From Mesostigma viride (Eukaryota; Streptophyta; Mesostigmatophyceae; Mesostigmatales; Mesostigmataceae): a stretch of 64,000 nt of DNA. Location of the stretch: assembly GCA_009746045.1 (NCBI GenBank), contig RPFO01000127.1, positions 1,417,768-1,481,767 on the forward strand, written 5' to 3'. This document shows, piece after piece, positions 9,482-25,921 of the stretch. A model generated the notes under the pieces. It ran no database searches and had not been told where the DNA came from. It saw only the letters and a list, made by a program, of their open reading frames with translations. Within the stretch, counting starts at the first letter, position 1. Each line of letters starts with the position of its first letter. The translations under genes were made by a program, and so were the position numbers.

Positions 9482-12400
9482 TCAATAGTCATCTTCTTCA
9501 GAACTGCTGTCCGAGGGGTTGCTTGCATCAACATCATCTTCTGATGACATAGTGTCATCCCCACTAGTGTCGCAATAGTTCACAGCTTTACGCTGCCTTC
9601 CACTGGCCCTCTTTGCCATAGGGACCTCCGCAATTACAACGGTGGGCTGGCTAGGTCCAGCATCTGTGGGAGCACCACGCTTGCGGCTGCGCCCTCGAGC
9701 AGGTGCCTTGCCAGCGCGGCGCACCACGTCGCCATCACCTACGTCTGCCGCTGCCACCTTCTTCTTCTTCTTGGACCCCTTCTTCTTGCCTTTCTTCTTG
9801 CCACCAGGCGGTGGCATCGGCTCACCCTCCTCAATCACTTCAAACTGCGGCATGGTGGGGAAATCTGCTGCCACGCTGTGATACACATGGTTACTGAGGG
9901 CAGATTGCGCCTGGTGTGCCATGCTCCATGGCAGTTTGGCAGGGATTACCACCATTTCGGGAGCATAGCATTCATCGACGACATACCCAACTGAGCTCAC
10001 TGCACCTGGCAACACAAGGCACGACGACCTGGGGGCCTTTGCGCTGCTGATGACCACCAACCTCTCCTGGGGCAGGTGAGCGACATGAAGGCGATCAAAA
10101 AGCTCCACCTTCAACAACAGCTGCCATTCCCAGCCACCTCGTGGGTACTCTAACCTGGCCTTCAGAATGTGTGTGATCAAACCAAAGTCTACACCGCCCG
10201 GGCCATGCACCGCAACTCCCGCATTCTTGTGCCGCTTTCCCTGGGATTGGTCCGCAGCCTCCGTGCGGTAGTTGAACCCGTGGATCCTGACTTTGTGGAA
10301 AGAATCCGCGTAGCGCTTCACGCCCCCACACGCCGCTACAATGACTTGCGGCACAAGCGGCGTCAGGTTTAATGATGCCCATGCCAGCACGTTGAACGTT
10401 GTGTCAGCACAGCGATCTCGCCTGCATTCAAACAAACGCACACCGATAACCCAGCAAAGAGTATTATTATTAAGTATTGGTTATTAAAAAAAAAAAACAG
10501 ATACAACACAGGACGCTTTTACTGGCGGCAAGATCATGGCACCCGGATGGGTAAAACCAAACAAACTAGATATTAATTACTAGGGCTGGCTTTGTGACAG
10601 TAAAACATGATTGCATGGCTAATCCCAAGGCGCCTTTCAATAGGACTGAATTAAAATAACCAAAGCAGACGGCGTAAGTAGCATTTGCAAAAAACAAGGC
10701 TCACCAGTAGGCCTCGTCGCCATTCGCAGGGTCGCTGTAATCAGCCTTGGGAAGGGCATCTTCTACCAGCAAATCCCTTGCCGCCGTCATCTCGTCCTCA
10801 GAAAACCGGTACCCGTCTTTCACCGAGCGCTTGCCCAGCTCGATGGTGCGCGACGGATCATTGGTGAGAAGGTCCCACACATAGTGCTTGGTCTTTACCT
10901 GCATTGGAAAAAAACATGATAAGCACACCAAGCAAAAATACAGAAGGCATTCAATTTAAAGAGCACTTTCCTTGAAAATGAGAGTGAGTAGAAACATCAA
11001 GGTTTTACACAAGGAGAGTTTCCATGCTGAATGAAATGAGCCATCATTGCTTCATGTAAATGCAGAATTACAAACTCAAGGTGCTATACATCATGTACAC
11101 ACACAAGAAAGAAGTAAAGACCTTCAAATAAGAAACAACTTACTCCGGTGGCTCGATGCTGGAAGTAGGATAGCAGCGTCAGCACCTCGAAGTTGACGAA
11201 GGACTGGCCCATGGAGTGCTCAACATTGAGTGCAGACATGTGGCCAGAAACCGCTGTGTTCATGCATCTCTCACCCCACGCCATGGACCTACCGTCAGGG
11301 AGACCGACATTTGAAATCTGCCCCGCCAAATGTGTCGCTGCGTGAACCGACCTGGACATTTCGGATGCGGGCAGAACACGCTCAAGTGCAACAATTGACC
11401 TCAACATAGCCCTACCTACCTCGTCCAGTTCGTACTGAGTGAAGACCCTACCGCTAAAGATTGAGTCCCATGCTGCAGACGTTTCCAAAAAGGCAGCTCT
11501 TGCGTCTGCGTGCAGGCGGCCTCTAAGCAAAACAGGTAAGCGCTTCGAAAACAATTCTAGCTTGTCATGAGTCTTGGCCTTTCTCTCTGGCTTGCCATTG
11601 GCCAGCAGCCCCACAATATCACCCGGGAAGCAGTCGGGCAGGCTGTCCTTCATTCGGCGCTCCAGGGCTGCGTGGGAGACAAAAAAAAAAAAACAGTCAA
11701 ACCCCACAAGTGTAAGTCAGTGGCAAGTCTTGATGCAACATGGAGAGTGACAAGTCGAACGTTTACTGTACTGCAATATGCACTGTTCACATTGCACTGA
11801 AAATGTGAGAAGACCCTAAACGCGTGCGAAAGGAAAACTGAACCACAACCAGAGAAAGAAAAATTGCGAAACTAAATAATTGCACTTGAATCAAATACCT
11901 ATAAAACAGTTGGGAGAAAAAAGCAAACACTCACCAATAACTTCAGCCTTCTCTTGCGAGGTGAGCTGGCAGGGTGGATGCAACCCCCGCCTCCTGGTTG
12001 TTGTCTTGATTGTGCCATCCATGGCAGTGGTGGTTGTCACGGTCTTCTCCATGTGCAGCTCCGGGTTCAGGTTCATCTCCTTCAGCCGATCCCGAATGGC
12101 GTAGGTCAAACCTTCCCCTGGCAGCAGATTTAAGGAAAACAAAGCCATACAAGCGCAAATGCATACCAATGTTAGTAATACTTAATACACACACTGAACC
12201 ACAGCATGTAATAAATCCTAATGGAATTCTCCTTAAATACAAAATGTTGAAAAGGAAAAAAACAGCGACAAACACTAGTGACACAACACTAGACAGCACC
12301 GCACTTACCGCTAGTGGAGTTGGCGACTCGCAAGAGGTTGTTCGCCCCCAGGTGGAACTCGTCGATCAGGTGCCGTTGGAGGAGTTGAGGCCAGTACGGC

Positions 12401-13829
12401 AGCCTGCAAAAGGGCTCCGGCTCCCGGCCGTTGTTTCTGCAGTGCTCTACATAGGTTTCCATCGTCATGTCGGGCGGCGCCTCCTTGTCGTTGCCACCGC
12501 GACGGGGGTCATCAGCTGGCAGCAAGGTCTCATGCCCAAGAAAAACAATGCGCCCTTGGGAAACATAGGTGCCCTTCCAAGCAGGGCCGTGCACAAGGCA
12601 GCCGTCGTACCCGGAGTCTGGCATATTTACCATCTTACCAAACCCCGGGTAGTCGTGAACAGTAAACAAAAGCAGTGCTTGAATCTTTGCCGGGTGGAGC
12701 CCACCATGCTCATCATCATCCAACACATCACAAATGAAAAACCCATCCCACATCTTCACCAGCTCATCTACAATCAGGTCAAGAAAAATGTGCATATTCT
12801 TTGGGGCCTTACCTTTCTTGTTCCCTCCCACCAGAAGCACCATTGGGCAGAAATGTTTGTTAATGAAGACCCATTCAGGCAGGTTCAAGATTGCACAGAA
12901 ACATGGCCAGCTGGAGTGCTGGTCCATGTAGCACCTAGGACATACTCCATCAAAACAAAGCGCTAAAAAAAGGAAGCGTGGGTCAAGCCGAAACTGAGGG
13001 AACAATCTCTTGACGTGCAGCATCGCTCGGGTATCTGCACGCAATTATACAACAGGGAGGTGGGTAAACGGGACGGCCGAAGTGCGGGCGGCACAACCGA
13101 ATGTTATAATATGCAGCAAAATCACCACAACATATGCAGCATGAGTTGGGTGAACCGTATACAGCCAGCCAAAAAGCACGTGCAGAAAAGAAATCGACAA
13201 GGACGCCTTTTACCTTTAATTCCGTGGACTTTCCGGTTTGGGTCTTCTTCGTCTTGTTTGTTTTCAGTTTCTCCAGCATATCGTAATGCCTTGGACATCT
13301 CGGGTATCCTAAAAAATCCGCGGAAACGATTTATAAGAGGGAAGTATCTAACTTGGCGATGTGCCCTTCTTGTTGTTACTGTCTCTCCATTTCTATCTTC
13401 GTATTGTTCATATCTATTGTTTTTACATACTGGGCAGGTCTGGACTTCTTTTGTTTTGTATATATATTTTTCACAGGGGCACGCGTCATATACACGCATA
13501 TCTAACCCTAAACCCTTCATGACTTTCTTGGCTTCTTTTACACTTTCTGGAAGAGAATTACCGGCTGGCAGAACTTTGCTGATGAAAGTGAATACCTCAT
13601 CCGCTAGGGCAGCCGATGCAGAATGCCTGCCGAGTATAGACAAGAGTTCCAACGCGCTAGCTATGGCAGTGTTACTGGATCCTGAATAAAGTGGTGTGTC
13701 TGCTGATATTTTGCCTACTGTAGCTGCGAAGTTTCTGGCAAACGCTTTTGCATCCTCCTCCCCGGTACCAGGCAGATGATCGTCCCCCTCCTGTAAAAAA
13801 TCATCTATGCTACAGTTCAAATCCGCCAT
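9482..13829 (-). CDS. CACTA transposase, TNP2 family (six exons)
   Basis: Exons on the minus strand: 13829-13214, 13034-12309, 12117-11935, 11667-11144, 10898-10705 and 10421-9482. Every intron has GT..AG borders and the phases agree, giving 1060 residues with no stop. The N-terminus has a treble-clef-like CPCEKYIY...CPVCKNNRYE and then VRYFPLINRFRGFFR, typical of TNP2/Transposase_21 proteins. Exon 2 carries the best conserved block: FLDLIVDEL, LLFTVHDYPGFGKM, and IVFLGHETLLPADDPRR. The C-terminus has a Lys-rich tract (KKKGKKKGSKKKKK), probably a nuclear signal, and an acidic Ser tail. It cuts and joins CACTA ends, usually with a second element-encoded DNA-binding protein. The start is the first ATG of the frame. 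Intact, so the element may still supply transposase. Confidence 0.92.
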
Positions 13830-14092
13830 TGTTAGTATTCAGGAATAAATAAGACAGTAAATGTAAAGTCACGGAAGGCCCCGCGTCAGACTTGATGCGA
13901 AATCGTCGAAGCCACAGCAGACCTCAAAACGAACGCGTTGTTTAAGTTGCGCGGTGCTCCCTCTGTCGGTAGGTGCCGTTTGGTGCCGCCGCGTGAATCG
14001 CGCGGACGCGTCAACACACTGCGGCTGACGTCGATGAGTGCCAACCGACGGCTTGGGTCACTTCTCTGGAGAACTTAAGGTAAGTTAAGTTA
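13830..14092. promoter_or_regulatory. Shared 5' region between the two divergent CACTA genes
   Basis: About 260 bp separate the transposase start (minus, 13829) from the second gene (plus, from about 14093). No clear TATA box was recognised. Position alone suggests a bidirectional promoter. Confidence 0.4.
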
Positions 14093-15317
14093 ATGCAGAC
14101 CAGTGGTCGCACGCGTTGGGAACCGGCCAACGGCTCTCCTGCAAGACAAAAAAAAGCGGGATACTGCATGAGTCGTCGGATCGGTGCAGATGGACGGTCA
14201 AGATTTCAAGATGATGTATGCGTTCAATTTGCCGCGTCCACTGAAAGGAGTCGTTGTTGCCATGGAGCCGCAAACACAGGCGGCCGACGCATTGACCCAG
14301 GTTCCAACTTTTCTACCCAACCGCCGTTGGGTAGTTACATGGCAGCAGAGCAGGATGGGCCTTACATGGCCACAGAGGAAGAGTGGCGCTCATTCCGTGT
14401 TAACAAGATCAGCGAGGAAGTCCCTTTGCCATTTGTCGCCGAGAGTAACCGGCTGGCAGTCCTCCGCAGCCAGATAGCGGTGCTATCGCGGAGGTACCTT
14501 CACATTGGGGACCCAAAAGCTAAACAAGATGCTGCGTTAGTTGCCGCAGTTGTCGATAGACTGCTAAAAATATGCGATTTTGCGGGGGCATTAGCAAACT
14601 CAGTTTTTGAGTCAGCAAAGCGGAGGTACGAGGAATTGCATAAAGTGGACCCCGCGAAGGCGGGCAAGGCTCCGGTATTCCAGCCGGCGCGGAAATTTGT
14701 AGCCGCCGAGCTGTCTCGATACTTGTCGAATTCGAAGTACAAGGCAAATAGCGGGAAGCGCGGCGTTCGCAACCCGGACGAGGGGGGTGCCTTGGCCAAC
14801 CTAACCAACCTGGACACGCCAAAGGTATAGCTAAGCTCTACATTGGACTTATTCCAACTGAATGCTTTTCTTTTCCCGATGCAAAGGCAACCGAACTTCA
14901 TGCATGCAATATTTTCTGATCCGGCACCATTAGTATTGGAGTAAAATGTGTACTTGCCGCTAGCTTCGACGTCAAGTTCCTTCTTTTAATTGATTTGCTT
15001 GTCTTTGTCCTCACAATCGTCGTATCACTCGCACGATCTTAGGTGAAGGTCGGGGTGCCAAAGCCCAAGATGGCGAATCCCAAGCAACACAAGACTCACC
15101 TCGAGCCACAAGCCCCGGCCAAGGTAGGTTACGGCAAGAAAGCATTCTGGCTACTAGCTTACTGTATGTCGTCCGCAAAGATTGTTGCTTTCCACTCTCC
15201 ATGCTCGTGACCATGTTCTTTTTAAACCGTGGGCATTCACGCGCCCTTATATAAATCTGGTTAAGAAATGCTACAGTGACTGACAAGCCTATAAAAAAAT
15301 TTTAATACATGTAATCC

Positions 15318-15450
15318 ATGCCAGCACCCCACCCCATTTATTTTTGCATGCCAGCACCCCACCCCATTTATTTATGCATGCCAGCACCCCACCCCATTTA
15401 TTTATGCATGCCAGCACCCCACCCCATTTATTTATGCATGCCAGCACCCC
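15318..15450 (+). repeat. 30-bp minisatellite in an intron
   Basis: Nearly five copies of a 30-bp unit (CCAGCACCCCACCCCATTTA then TTTATGCATG) lie in the second intron of the CACTA second gene. The reading frames they create are not genes. Confidence 0.9.
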
Positions 15451-15822
15451 ACCAACCTGTTACGCCCGCCTTAAGGCGGCGGGCTCCGCTTTGCCTTTGC
15501 CATTTTCAAGCGCCCCCATGTCAGATGAGCAAATAGCTCAAGAAATCACGTCCTCTAACTATTGTACCTAGTTGGTTGTGTCCGTTTCCCCGAAATTGTG
15601 GCATGCGCAGGTCGAGAACACCCTGACGCCCCAGGAGCAGGAAATCGCGCTCCTCCGGGCCAGGCTCGCTGCACTTGAGCAATCTACAAAGCCGGCCTCA
15701 GCTTCAGAACAGTCGGTCGTCTATATCATGGCGCCGCCCCCTGTGCCACCAAGGAACCCTGTCCTTGCCGTGGCCGCTTCCCCATCGGCCACGTCGGCTC
15801 CCCCCGCCGCAGAAACCGCGGC

Positions 15823-16143
15823 GCCGGCAGCCAAGGCCGCGGCGCCGGCAGCCAAGGCCGCGGCGCCGGCAGCCAAGGCCGCGGCGCCGGCAGCCAAGGC
15901 CGCGGCGCCGGCAGCCAAGGCAGCGGCGCCGGCAGCCAAGGCCGCGGCGCCGGCAGCCAAGGCCGCGGCGCCGGCAGCCAAGGCCGCGGCGCCGGCAGCC
16001 AAGGCCGCGGCGCCGGCAGCCGAGGCCGCGGCGCCGGCAGCCGAGGCCGCGGCGCCGGCAGCCGAGGCCGCGGCGCCGGCAGCCGAGGCCGCGGCGCCGG
16101 CAGCCGAGGCCGCGGCGCCGGCAGCCGAGGCCGCGGCGCCGTT
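15823..16143 (+). repeat. 21-bp coding repeat (Ala/Pro/Lys-Glu heptads)
   Basis: About fifteen tandem 21-bp units encoding AKAAAPA, then AEAAAPA, inside exon 3 of the second CACTA gene. Lys units come first and Glu units last, so charge switches along the array. Units are nearly identical at DNA level, pointing to recent expansion. Confidence 0.92.
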
Positions 16144-16617
16144 CATTCCAAAGACGCAGAAAAACAAAGTAGAGAAGAAAGCTGATGTGCCGCCAAAGAA
16201 ACTCAAGAAGGAACGGGAGCCCCAAATAAAAAAGGAACGCGGTACCCCCCTCGACCTGGGCCTTGGTCACTTTCTGCCGCAGCTCAGCCGCGTGGCCACC
16301 ATCCGAAAGGATGCCCAGCCGAAAATCGGGATGTTCATCGCCGTGCGGTTTCTCCTAGAGGACCCTAAGAAGGACCAGGATGAGTGGATCTGGGAGTTTG
16401 GTAAAGTCTGCTCCATCAACAAGAAAAGGAAGATCCCACACTCAATCCTGTTCGTCGAGCATGACGGCGCAAGCAAGACTTACGAGCTCGCCCTCAACGA
16501 CCTCCCCCAAGACGAGAACAGCAAGGAAATATGTGCTTGGGTGGCTCTTGATGGAGTGTACCCCGAGGACATGACGGCGTACCGAGTCCTCAAGCGGTCC
16601 CAAGCACACTAGGAGCC

Positions 16618-17010
16618 GGGTGTTGACAAAGTGTGACAATGCTTGACATGTCAGGTTGACAAAGTGTGACAAAGTGTGACAAGGTGTGACATGTGGTGTG
16701 ACAAAGTGTGACAAAAGCTATACAAATGTTGACAAAACCATGACATATCAGGTCGATTTTACAAGACAATTCTTGACAAATTATCAAGGTGAAAGTGTCA
16801 AAAAATGTCACACATTGTCAACGTCACGCATTGTCAACATGAGAGTGAGATTTTATCACATTTTATCACACCACAATTAGTGACATTTGTGCACATTTAT
16901 CACAACACAAACGTTGATATATCACAGACAATCCTGAAAATTTATCAGGACTATAAAACAGACAAAAAGTGACAAAAAGTGACAAAAAGTGACAAAAAGT
17001 GACAAAAACC
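16618..17010. repeat. Left subterminal repeats of the inner CACTA element
   Basis: Many copies of GTGACAAA and TTGACA, with four tandem GTGACAAAAA units at 16966-17006. Likely transposon-protein binding sites. Confidence 0.75.
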
Positions 17011-17584
17011 AGTGAAATTTTTCTTTTTATTACAAAATAAGCATTACTTAATGCTGACAGCAACAACGATTGTCTCGTAGGCAAAGTTCGGACGGCAGCC
17101 CATTGCGTTGCGTGCAGCCCGTTGTGAGCATGACTTCCACGGAAAGCTCTAAATGCTTGCAAAGAATTTGCAGGCAGCCGCCCGTTGGGTATATTGTGTG
17201 CAGCCGTCATTTGCGGATGTCATTTTGATTAAAAGCTCTCGACTCTCCTGTAAAACACAGAAAAAAGATGCAGAGGTGGAAATAACATCAATGTATACAT
17301 GGTTGTTGTCAGTTGTGCAACATTAAAGAGGCAGATTACGTTAAAAAACCTGTACAAAAACTTCCCTCTCTTGCTGCAAATGCAAAGAAGAAAGCACTGA
17401 TCTATTTGGAACAAAAAAGGTAGCTGCAGGCAAACATACACTGCGCAAAGAAAACACCTCATCACACAGATTCAAAGACAAACCTGAGCAACCCGTGCAT
17501 GGACCCTAGACGAGTCCGCCGGCTACGTCGATGACGACGATGGTGAGGATGCATATGGCACCAGAACAGCCGAGACTTCCTGCA

Positions 17585-19670
17585 GAAGAAAAACAAAAAT
17601 TATGAATGTTTATTCGTAGTCAATAACAAATTTATTACGGTATCCATTGTGTACGAAATTTGGAGCATATGTTATGTTAATCGATTAGCTGCGCAAGCAC
17701 ACTTCCTTAAGAGGGCATAACGATTGCAAGGTGCTTAAAACCCACCACAAGGAATTATAAAGCTGCCCCACCTGCCCCCCATGACAAGGAAAAACTAACC
17801 CATTTGCCTACCCCCATGACGCGGAATAATCTCCCCCCCATACCTGTCCCCCATGACAAGGAACAAGCCCCCCTGCCTGCCCCCCATGACAAGGATTAAA
17901 CCCCCCTGCCTGCCCCCCATGACAACGATTAACGCCCCCCGCCTGGCCCCCAATACAAGGAATAATTACGCCCCCTACCTGCCCCGGGCATGACAAGGAA
18001 TCATTGACCCCCCCTGCCTGCCCCCCACGACAAGGAACAACTAACCCCCGCTACCTGCCCCCCACGACAAGGAATCATTGCCCCCCCCTGTCTGCCCCCC
18101 GTGACAAGGAATAATTAACACTCCCTGCCTGCCCCCCACGACAAGAATCATCCCCTCCCCTGCCTGCCCCCCACGACAAGAATCATCCCCCCCCTGCCTG
18201 CCCCACATAACAAGGAACACTTGACGCCCCCTACATGCCCCCCACGACAAGGAATCATTGCCCCCCCCTGCATGTCCCCCATGACAAGGATCAACTACCC
18301 CCCCTGCCTGCCCCTAATTACAAGGAAAAATTACCCACGCAGCCTGCCCCCCATGTGACAAGGATTAGCCCCCTCTGCCTGAACCCCCATGACAAGGGAT
18401 AATTACCCCCCCCCCGCCTGCCCCCCATGACAAGGAGTTACCCCCCCCCTGCCTGCCCCCCATGACAATGAATCATTACCCCCCCTGCCTGCACCACATT
18501 ACAAGGAATAATTAAGCCCCGGCCCCTGCCTGCCCCCCATGAAAAGGCAATCAACCCCCCCTGCCTGCCCCCCATGACAAGGAGTAACCCCCACCCCTGC
18601 CTGCCCCCCATGAAAAGGCAATCAACCCTCCCTGTCCGCAACAAGACAAATGTAAAAGAAAAACAAAAATGATGAATGTTTGAAAGTAGTCGCCAACAGA
18701 AATATAACGCGGTCCATTGCTACAAGATTTAGAGCATATGCTCTGTTAATCATGTAGCTACAAAATCGCCATTTCGTAAGGGAGGACAACTGACTGTGAG
18801 GTGCTTTCAATCCCATGACAAGAAATTTTTAAGCTTTTCTGCATGCCCCCATGACAAGGAATAATTAACCTGTCCTGCCTGCCCCCATGGCAAGGAAAAA
18901 TTATTACCCCCGCCTTCTCCCACCCCACGACAGGAAATCATTTACCTCCCCTGCCTTCCCCTCATGACAAGGAATAAGAAACCCGTCCTGCCTGCCCCCC
19001 ATGGACACAAGGAATCGTTAACCCCCCCTGCCTTCCCCCACCCCATGACAGGGAATCATTAACCCCCCCTGCCTTCGCCCACCCCACTACAGGGTATCAT
19101 GAGCCCCCCCTGCCGTCCCCTCATGACAAGAACAATTAACCCGTCCTGCCTGCCCCCCATGACAAGGAATAAATGTATATGCAATGCGCCTGCCCCCCAT
19201 GACAAGGAATAAGTAACCCGTCCTGCCTGCCTCCCATGACAAGGAGTGATTAACCCGTTCTGCCTGTCACCATAAAAAGGAATAATTCACCCGCCCTGCC
19301 TGCCCCCAAGACAAGGAATTACTAACCCGTCCCGCCTGCCCCCATGACAAGGAATAATTAACAGGTCCAGCCTGCCCCCATGACACGGAATAATTGACCC
19401 GTCCTGCCTGCCCCCATGACAAGGAATAAGTGACCCGTCCTGCCTGCCCCCATGACAAGGAATTATTAACCCGTCCTGCCTGCCCCTAATGACAAGGAAT
19501 AATTAACCCGCCCTGCCTGCCCCCATGAAAAGGAACAATTAACCCGTCCTGCCTGCCCCCCATGACAAGGAATAATTAACTTGTCCTGCCTGCCCCCATG
19601 ACAAGGAATAAGTAACCCGTCCTGTATGCCCCCATGACAAGGAATAATCCTCACCCCTCGGCAAAAATGC
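17585..19670. repeat. G/C-rich minisatellite with a duplicated spacer
   Basis: Degenerate units of about 35-38 bp built on CCTGCCTGCCCCCCATGACA followed by AGGAATAATTAAC. There are two arrays (about 17760-18640 and 18840-19660). Each is preceded by a related spacer of about 180 bp (17585-17760 and 18655-18840), so spacer plus array was duplicated and then diverged. No CRISPR or coding character. Confidence 0.85.
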
Positions 19671-23071
<3,401 letters not shown>

Positions 23072-23635
23072 CGCTATCTCACTTTCTCGGTCCTAAAATC
23101 AAGCCATTACTCACAAACAGCCACGCGACTGCTGTGCTCTCACGACGTCTCATTACACACAGCTGATTTCGGGTATTCATCTCACTTAAGATCTTTGTGT
23201 GTTCCCTTTGCTGCTTTGCCGGATAACGCATGTATCCCTTGCATGCAGGCGATCTACCTAACACAACCATGGCGGACACATTGGCCAGCATGGCGGGGAG
23301 GGCACCTGCGGACACAGATTTTGTAGGCTCTGAGCCCTCGTCACATCGCTGTAGCACTGGACATTGTCATGCGATAAATTTCTAGAGAGTCCATTTTTTT
23401 CAGCAATGATCGCTGGGACAGCCCTATGACGGATGTTATACTGCATTTGTGAGATGCTTGCGGTTGTACATCTTGCACGCCACCCTCGGACTGTGATTGA
23501 GTGCACTCTTCATTCATGTGTTTTGTCAGTAAAGTTTGTCATGCTAATGTAATGCAGAAAACCGCAATTCAGGCAGCAAGGCAGCAGCCATATTGATTTT
23601 AATGAAGTAAGTTTACCTGTGCGTGGTGTTGATTT

Positions 23636-23990
23636 GTCAGTTTGCTATGCCTTTGTTTATCGTGTTGACATTTTGTCATGTTGACATTTGTTGACATTTT
23701 TCTTGCGTTTGGCCTGCGTTTGTAAACGTCTTGACATTTGTTGACAAATCACCTTGGCTTGTCAGTGTTTTGACATTTGTTGACATATACATAAAGTTGA
23801 CATGTCAACGATTGTCAACGTTTTGTCAACATTGTCAACATTCTGTCAAGTTTTGTCAAGCTGTTGACATTTTTTTGTCTAGTTTTGTCACACTTTGTCA
23901 CACTTTGTCAACAATTTGTCAACAAGTTGTCACACTTTGTCAACAAGTTGACAATTGTTGACAAAAATTTGTCACACTTTGTCAACACCC
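23636..23990. repeat. Right subterminal repeats of the inner CACTA element
   Basis: Dense TTGACA, TTTGTCA and TGTCAACA motifs, the mirror of the left subterminal block. Confidence 0.75.
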
Positions 23991-24189
23991 GGCTCCTAGT
24001 GCAGCCGTGAAGGCTGCTGCCTCTGTGGACCCCAACAACATGCAGGATCCGGTGAAAAAGAGACAGGTGGAGGAGTCCGCGCAGCAGGTGCCTGTGAAGC
24101 GTGCGAAGGGAGTTGTGGCTGGGGCTGCGGTGCAGGGCAGCGAGGCAAAGGCAGGGACAAAGGTGGTAGTCACCACGCCTGCTGTGGAG

Positions 24190-24395
24190 AAAGCCAAGGC
24201 GGAGGTTGCCACGGCGGCGGCGGCGCAGGCCAAGGCGGAGGTCGCCACGCCGGCAGCGGCGCAGGCCAAGGCGGAGGTCGCCACGCCGGCAGCGGCGCAG
24301 GCCAAGGCGGAGGTCGCCACGCCGGCAGCGGCGCAGGCCAAGGCGGAGGTCGCCACGCCGGCAGCGGCGCAGGCCAAGGCGGAGGTCGCCACGCC
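24190..24395 (+). repeat. 36-bp coding repeat (AKAEVATPAAAQ)
   Basis: Five to six tandem 36-bp units in the 3' part of exon 3 of the outer CACTA second gene, close to identical to each other. Confidence 0.9.
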
Positions 24396-25574
24396 GACGG
24401 TGCTGTCGGTTGCGCCTGCTAAACTGGAATTCAGCGACGTGGATATGGAGCTCGAGCCGGATTTGAAGGAGGCAGAGCGAGAACTGGCCAGGCTAGAAGC
24501 CCTCCTAGCAAAACAAAAGGCCCTTGTTCGCGCCCGGCAGCAGGGTACTGCGACTATGGACATCTCGACGGCAACGGGGATGACATCGGTAAGTATACCT
24601 TTTTAGTCGTGCCTAAAAATAAGTTGTTTGCATCTTGCATGCATGCCATATTGTTAATTGTTCATGTAATCATGGTAAATTATGTTGGCTGATTAGGTTT
24701 TGTTGTTTTTCCCCCTATGATTTCTGAAATTTTGTTCCGCTATAAAAATCGCCATTTATTGATAGCATCTTTTTTCTGCAATTAAGTTTTCCTGAACATG
24801 ATTTAGTTGACTTCCTTGTATGCCTCTTACTTGCAGGTAAACTGGACCGCCTTCGAAGAACAACGTGGTGGGAGGACTGACATTGACGACGCCGATGACG
24901 ATACCATGTCATCGGCGTCGTCAGTTGCATCACCATCCAAGGTTAGCTGCACTGCTTTCATTTGGGGGGGAATTATAGGTGTCATGTTTTTGGCATTTGA
25001 AGGTATAGATGTTTATCTGCAAGGGCCTGTTTTTTTTTCCCCTCTTGCATGCATGGATGTGTGGAATTGTATGTTGCTTGGTTTGATTTGCCATACACAT
25101 TTGCTGCATGGATTGTTAGGTGGTGATGAGCTCAAGATCATTGTAGAACGCTTACATCTATGTCAAGGATCTGATTTCTTTTCCTCTTGCATATATTGTG
25201 TCGGTTTGCTTGATTTCTTGCAGGCACCACGAGAATAAAAAGTCAGCATGTGACGCCCTGTCGAGCGGCCCGCGATGTTAGCTAGCTGCCATATAGTATT
25301 TGATGAAAGGCATTGAATGCCGAAGATGTCATAACGCCATTACAGACTGCATGTGTTGAACAGGCATTGAATGCCGAAGATGTACATAACGCCGTAACAG
25401 TGTTGAATAGTTGAATCAACGGACCCGTTCTTGCAGCTGTAAACATTAAAATTATTCAAACATTTAATGAAAAAATCATGATTGTTCGTGCTGTTTTGAA
25501 CAGCGGTTGTTACTGGCACTGCCTGCATGTGCATGGCTGCCAGCATATTGCATTATGGGTGTGTTTTTCAGCGC

Positions 25575-25915
25575 TGTGTTTTCTCACTTTTCTCACTTTT
25601 CTCACGTCCTGTTTTTCTCACTTTTCTCACTTTTCTCACGTCCTGATTTTCTCACTTTTCTCACGTTTCACACCTCCCGTTTTTCTCACTTATCTCACGT
25701 CCTGTTTTCTTGAGATTTTTCTCACGTTTTTCCCCTTTTTTGACCTTTTTGGGGCAATCTCACCCGGGTGAGAAACGTGTTTTCTCACCCATTCTCACCC
25801 CATTCTCACCCTTTTTTCTCACCTTTCTCACCCATTCTCACCCATTTCTCACCCTTTTTCTCACCTTTCTCACCCTTTTTCTCACGATTTCTCACCCATT
25901 CTCAAAGCCGAGTTC
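25575..25915. repeat. Right subterminal repeats of the outer CACTA element
   Basis: Repeated TTCTCAC and TCTCACCC motifs leading into the GAGTTCCTAGTG end. Confidence 0.75.
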
Positions 25916-25921
25916 CTAGTG

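Noticed and set aside
15704-16270. Antisense and shifted frames of Arg/Gly or Ala/Gly repeats
   Set aside because: Shadows of the 21-bp coding repeat of the CACTA second gene, whose own frame fits splice phases.
17760-19660. CRISPR-like regular array
   Set aside because: Units are degenerate, contiguous and without unique spacers, and lie inside a eukaryotic transposon; it is a minisatellite.
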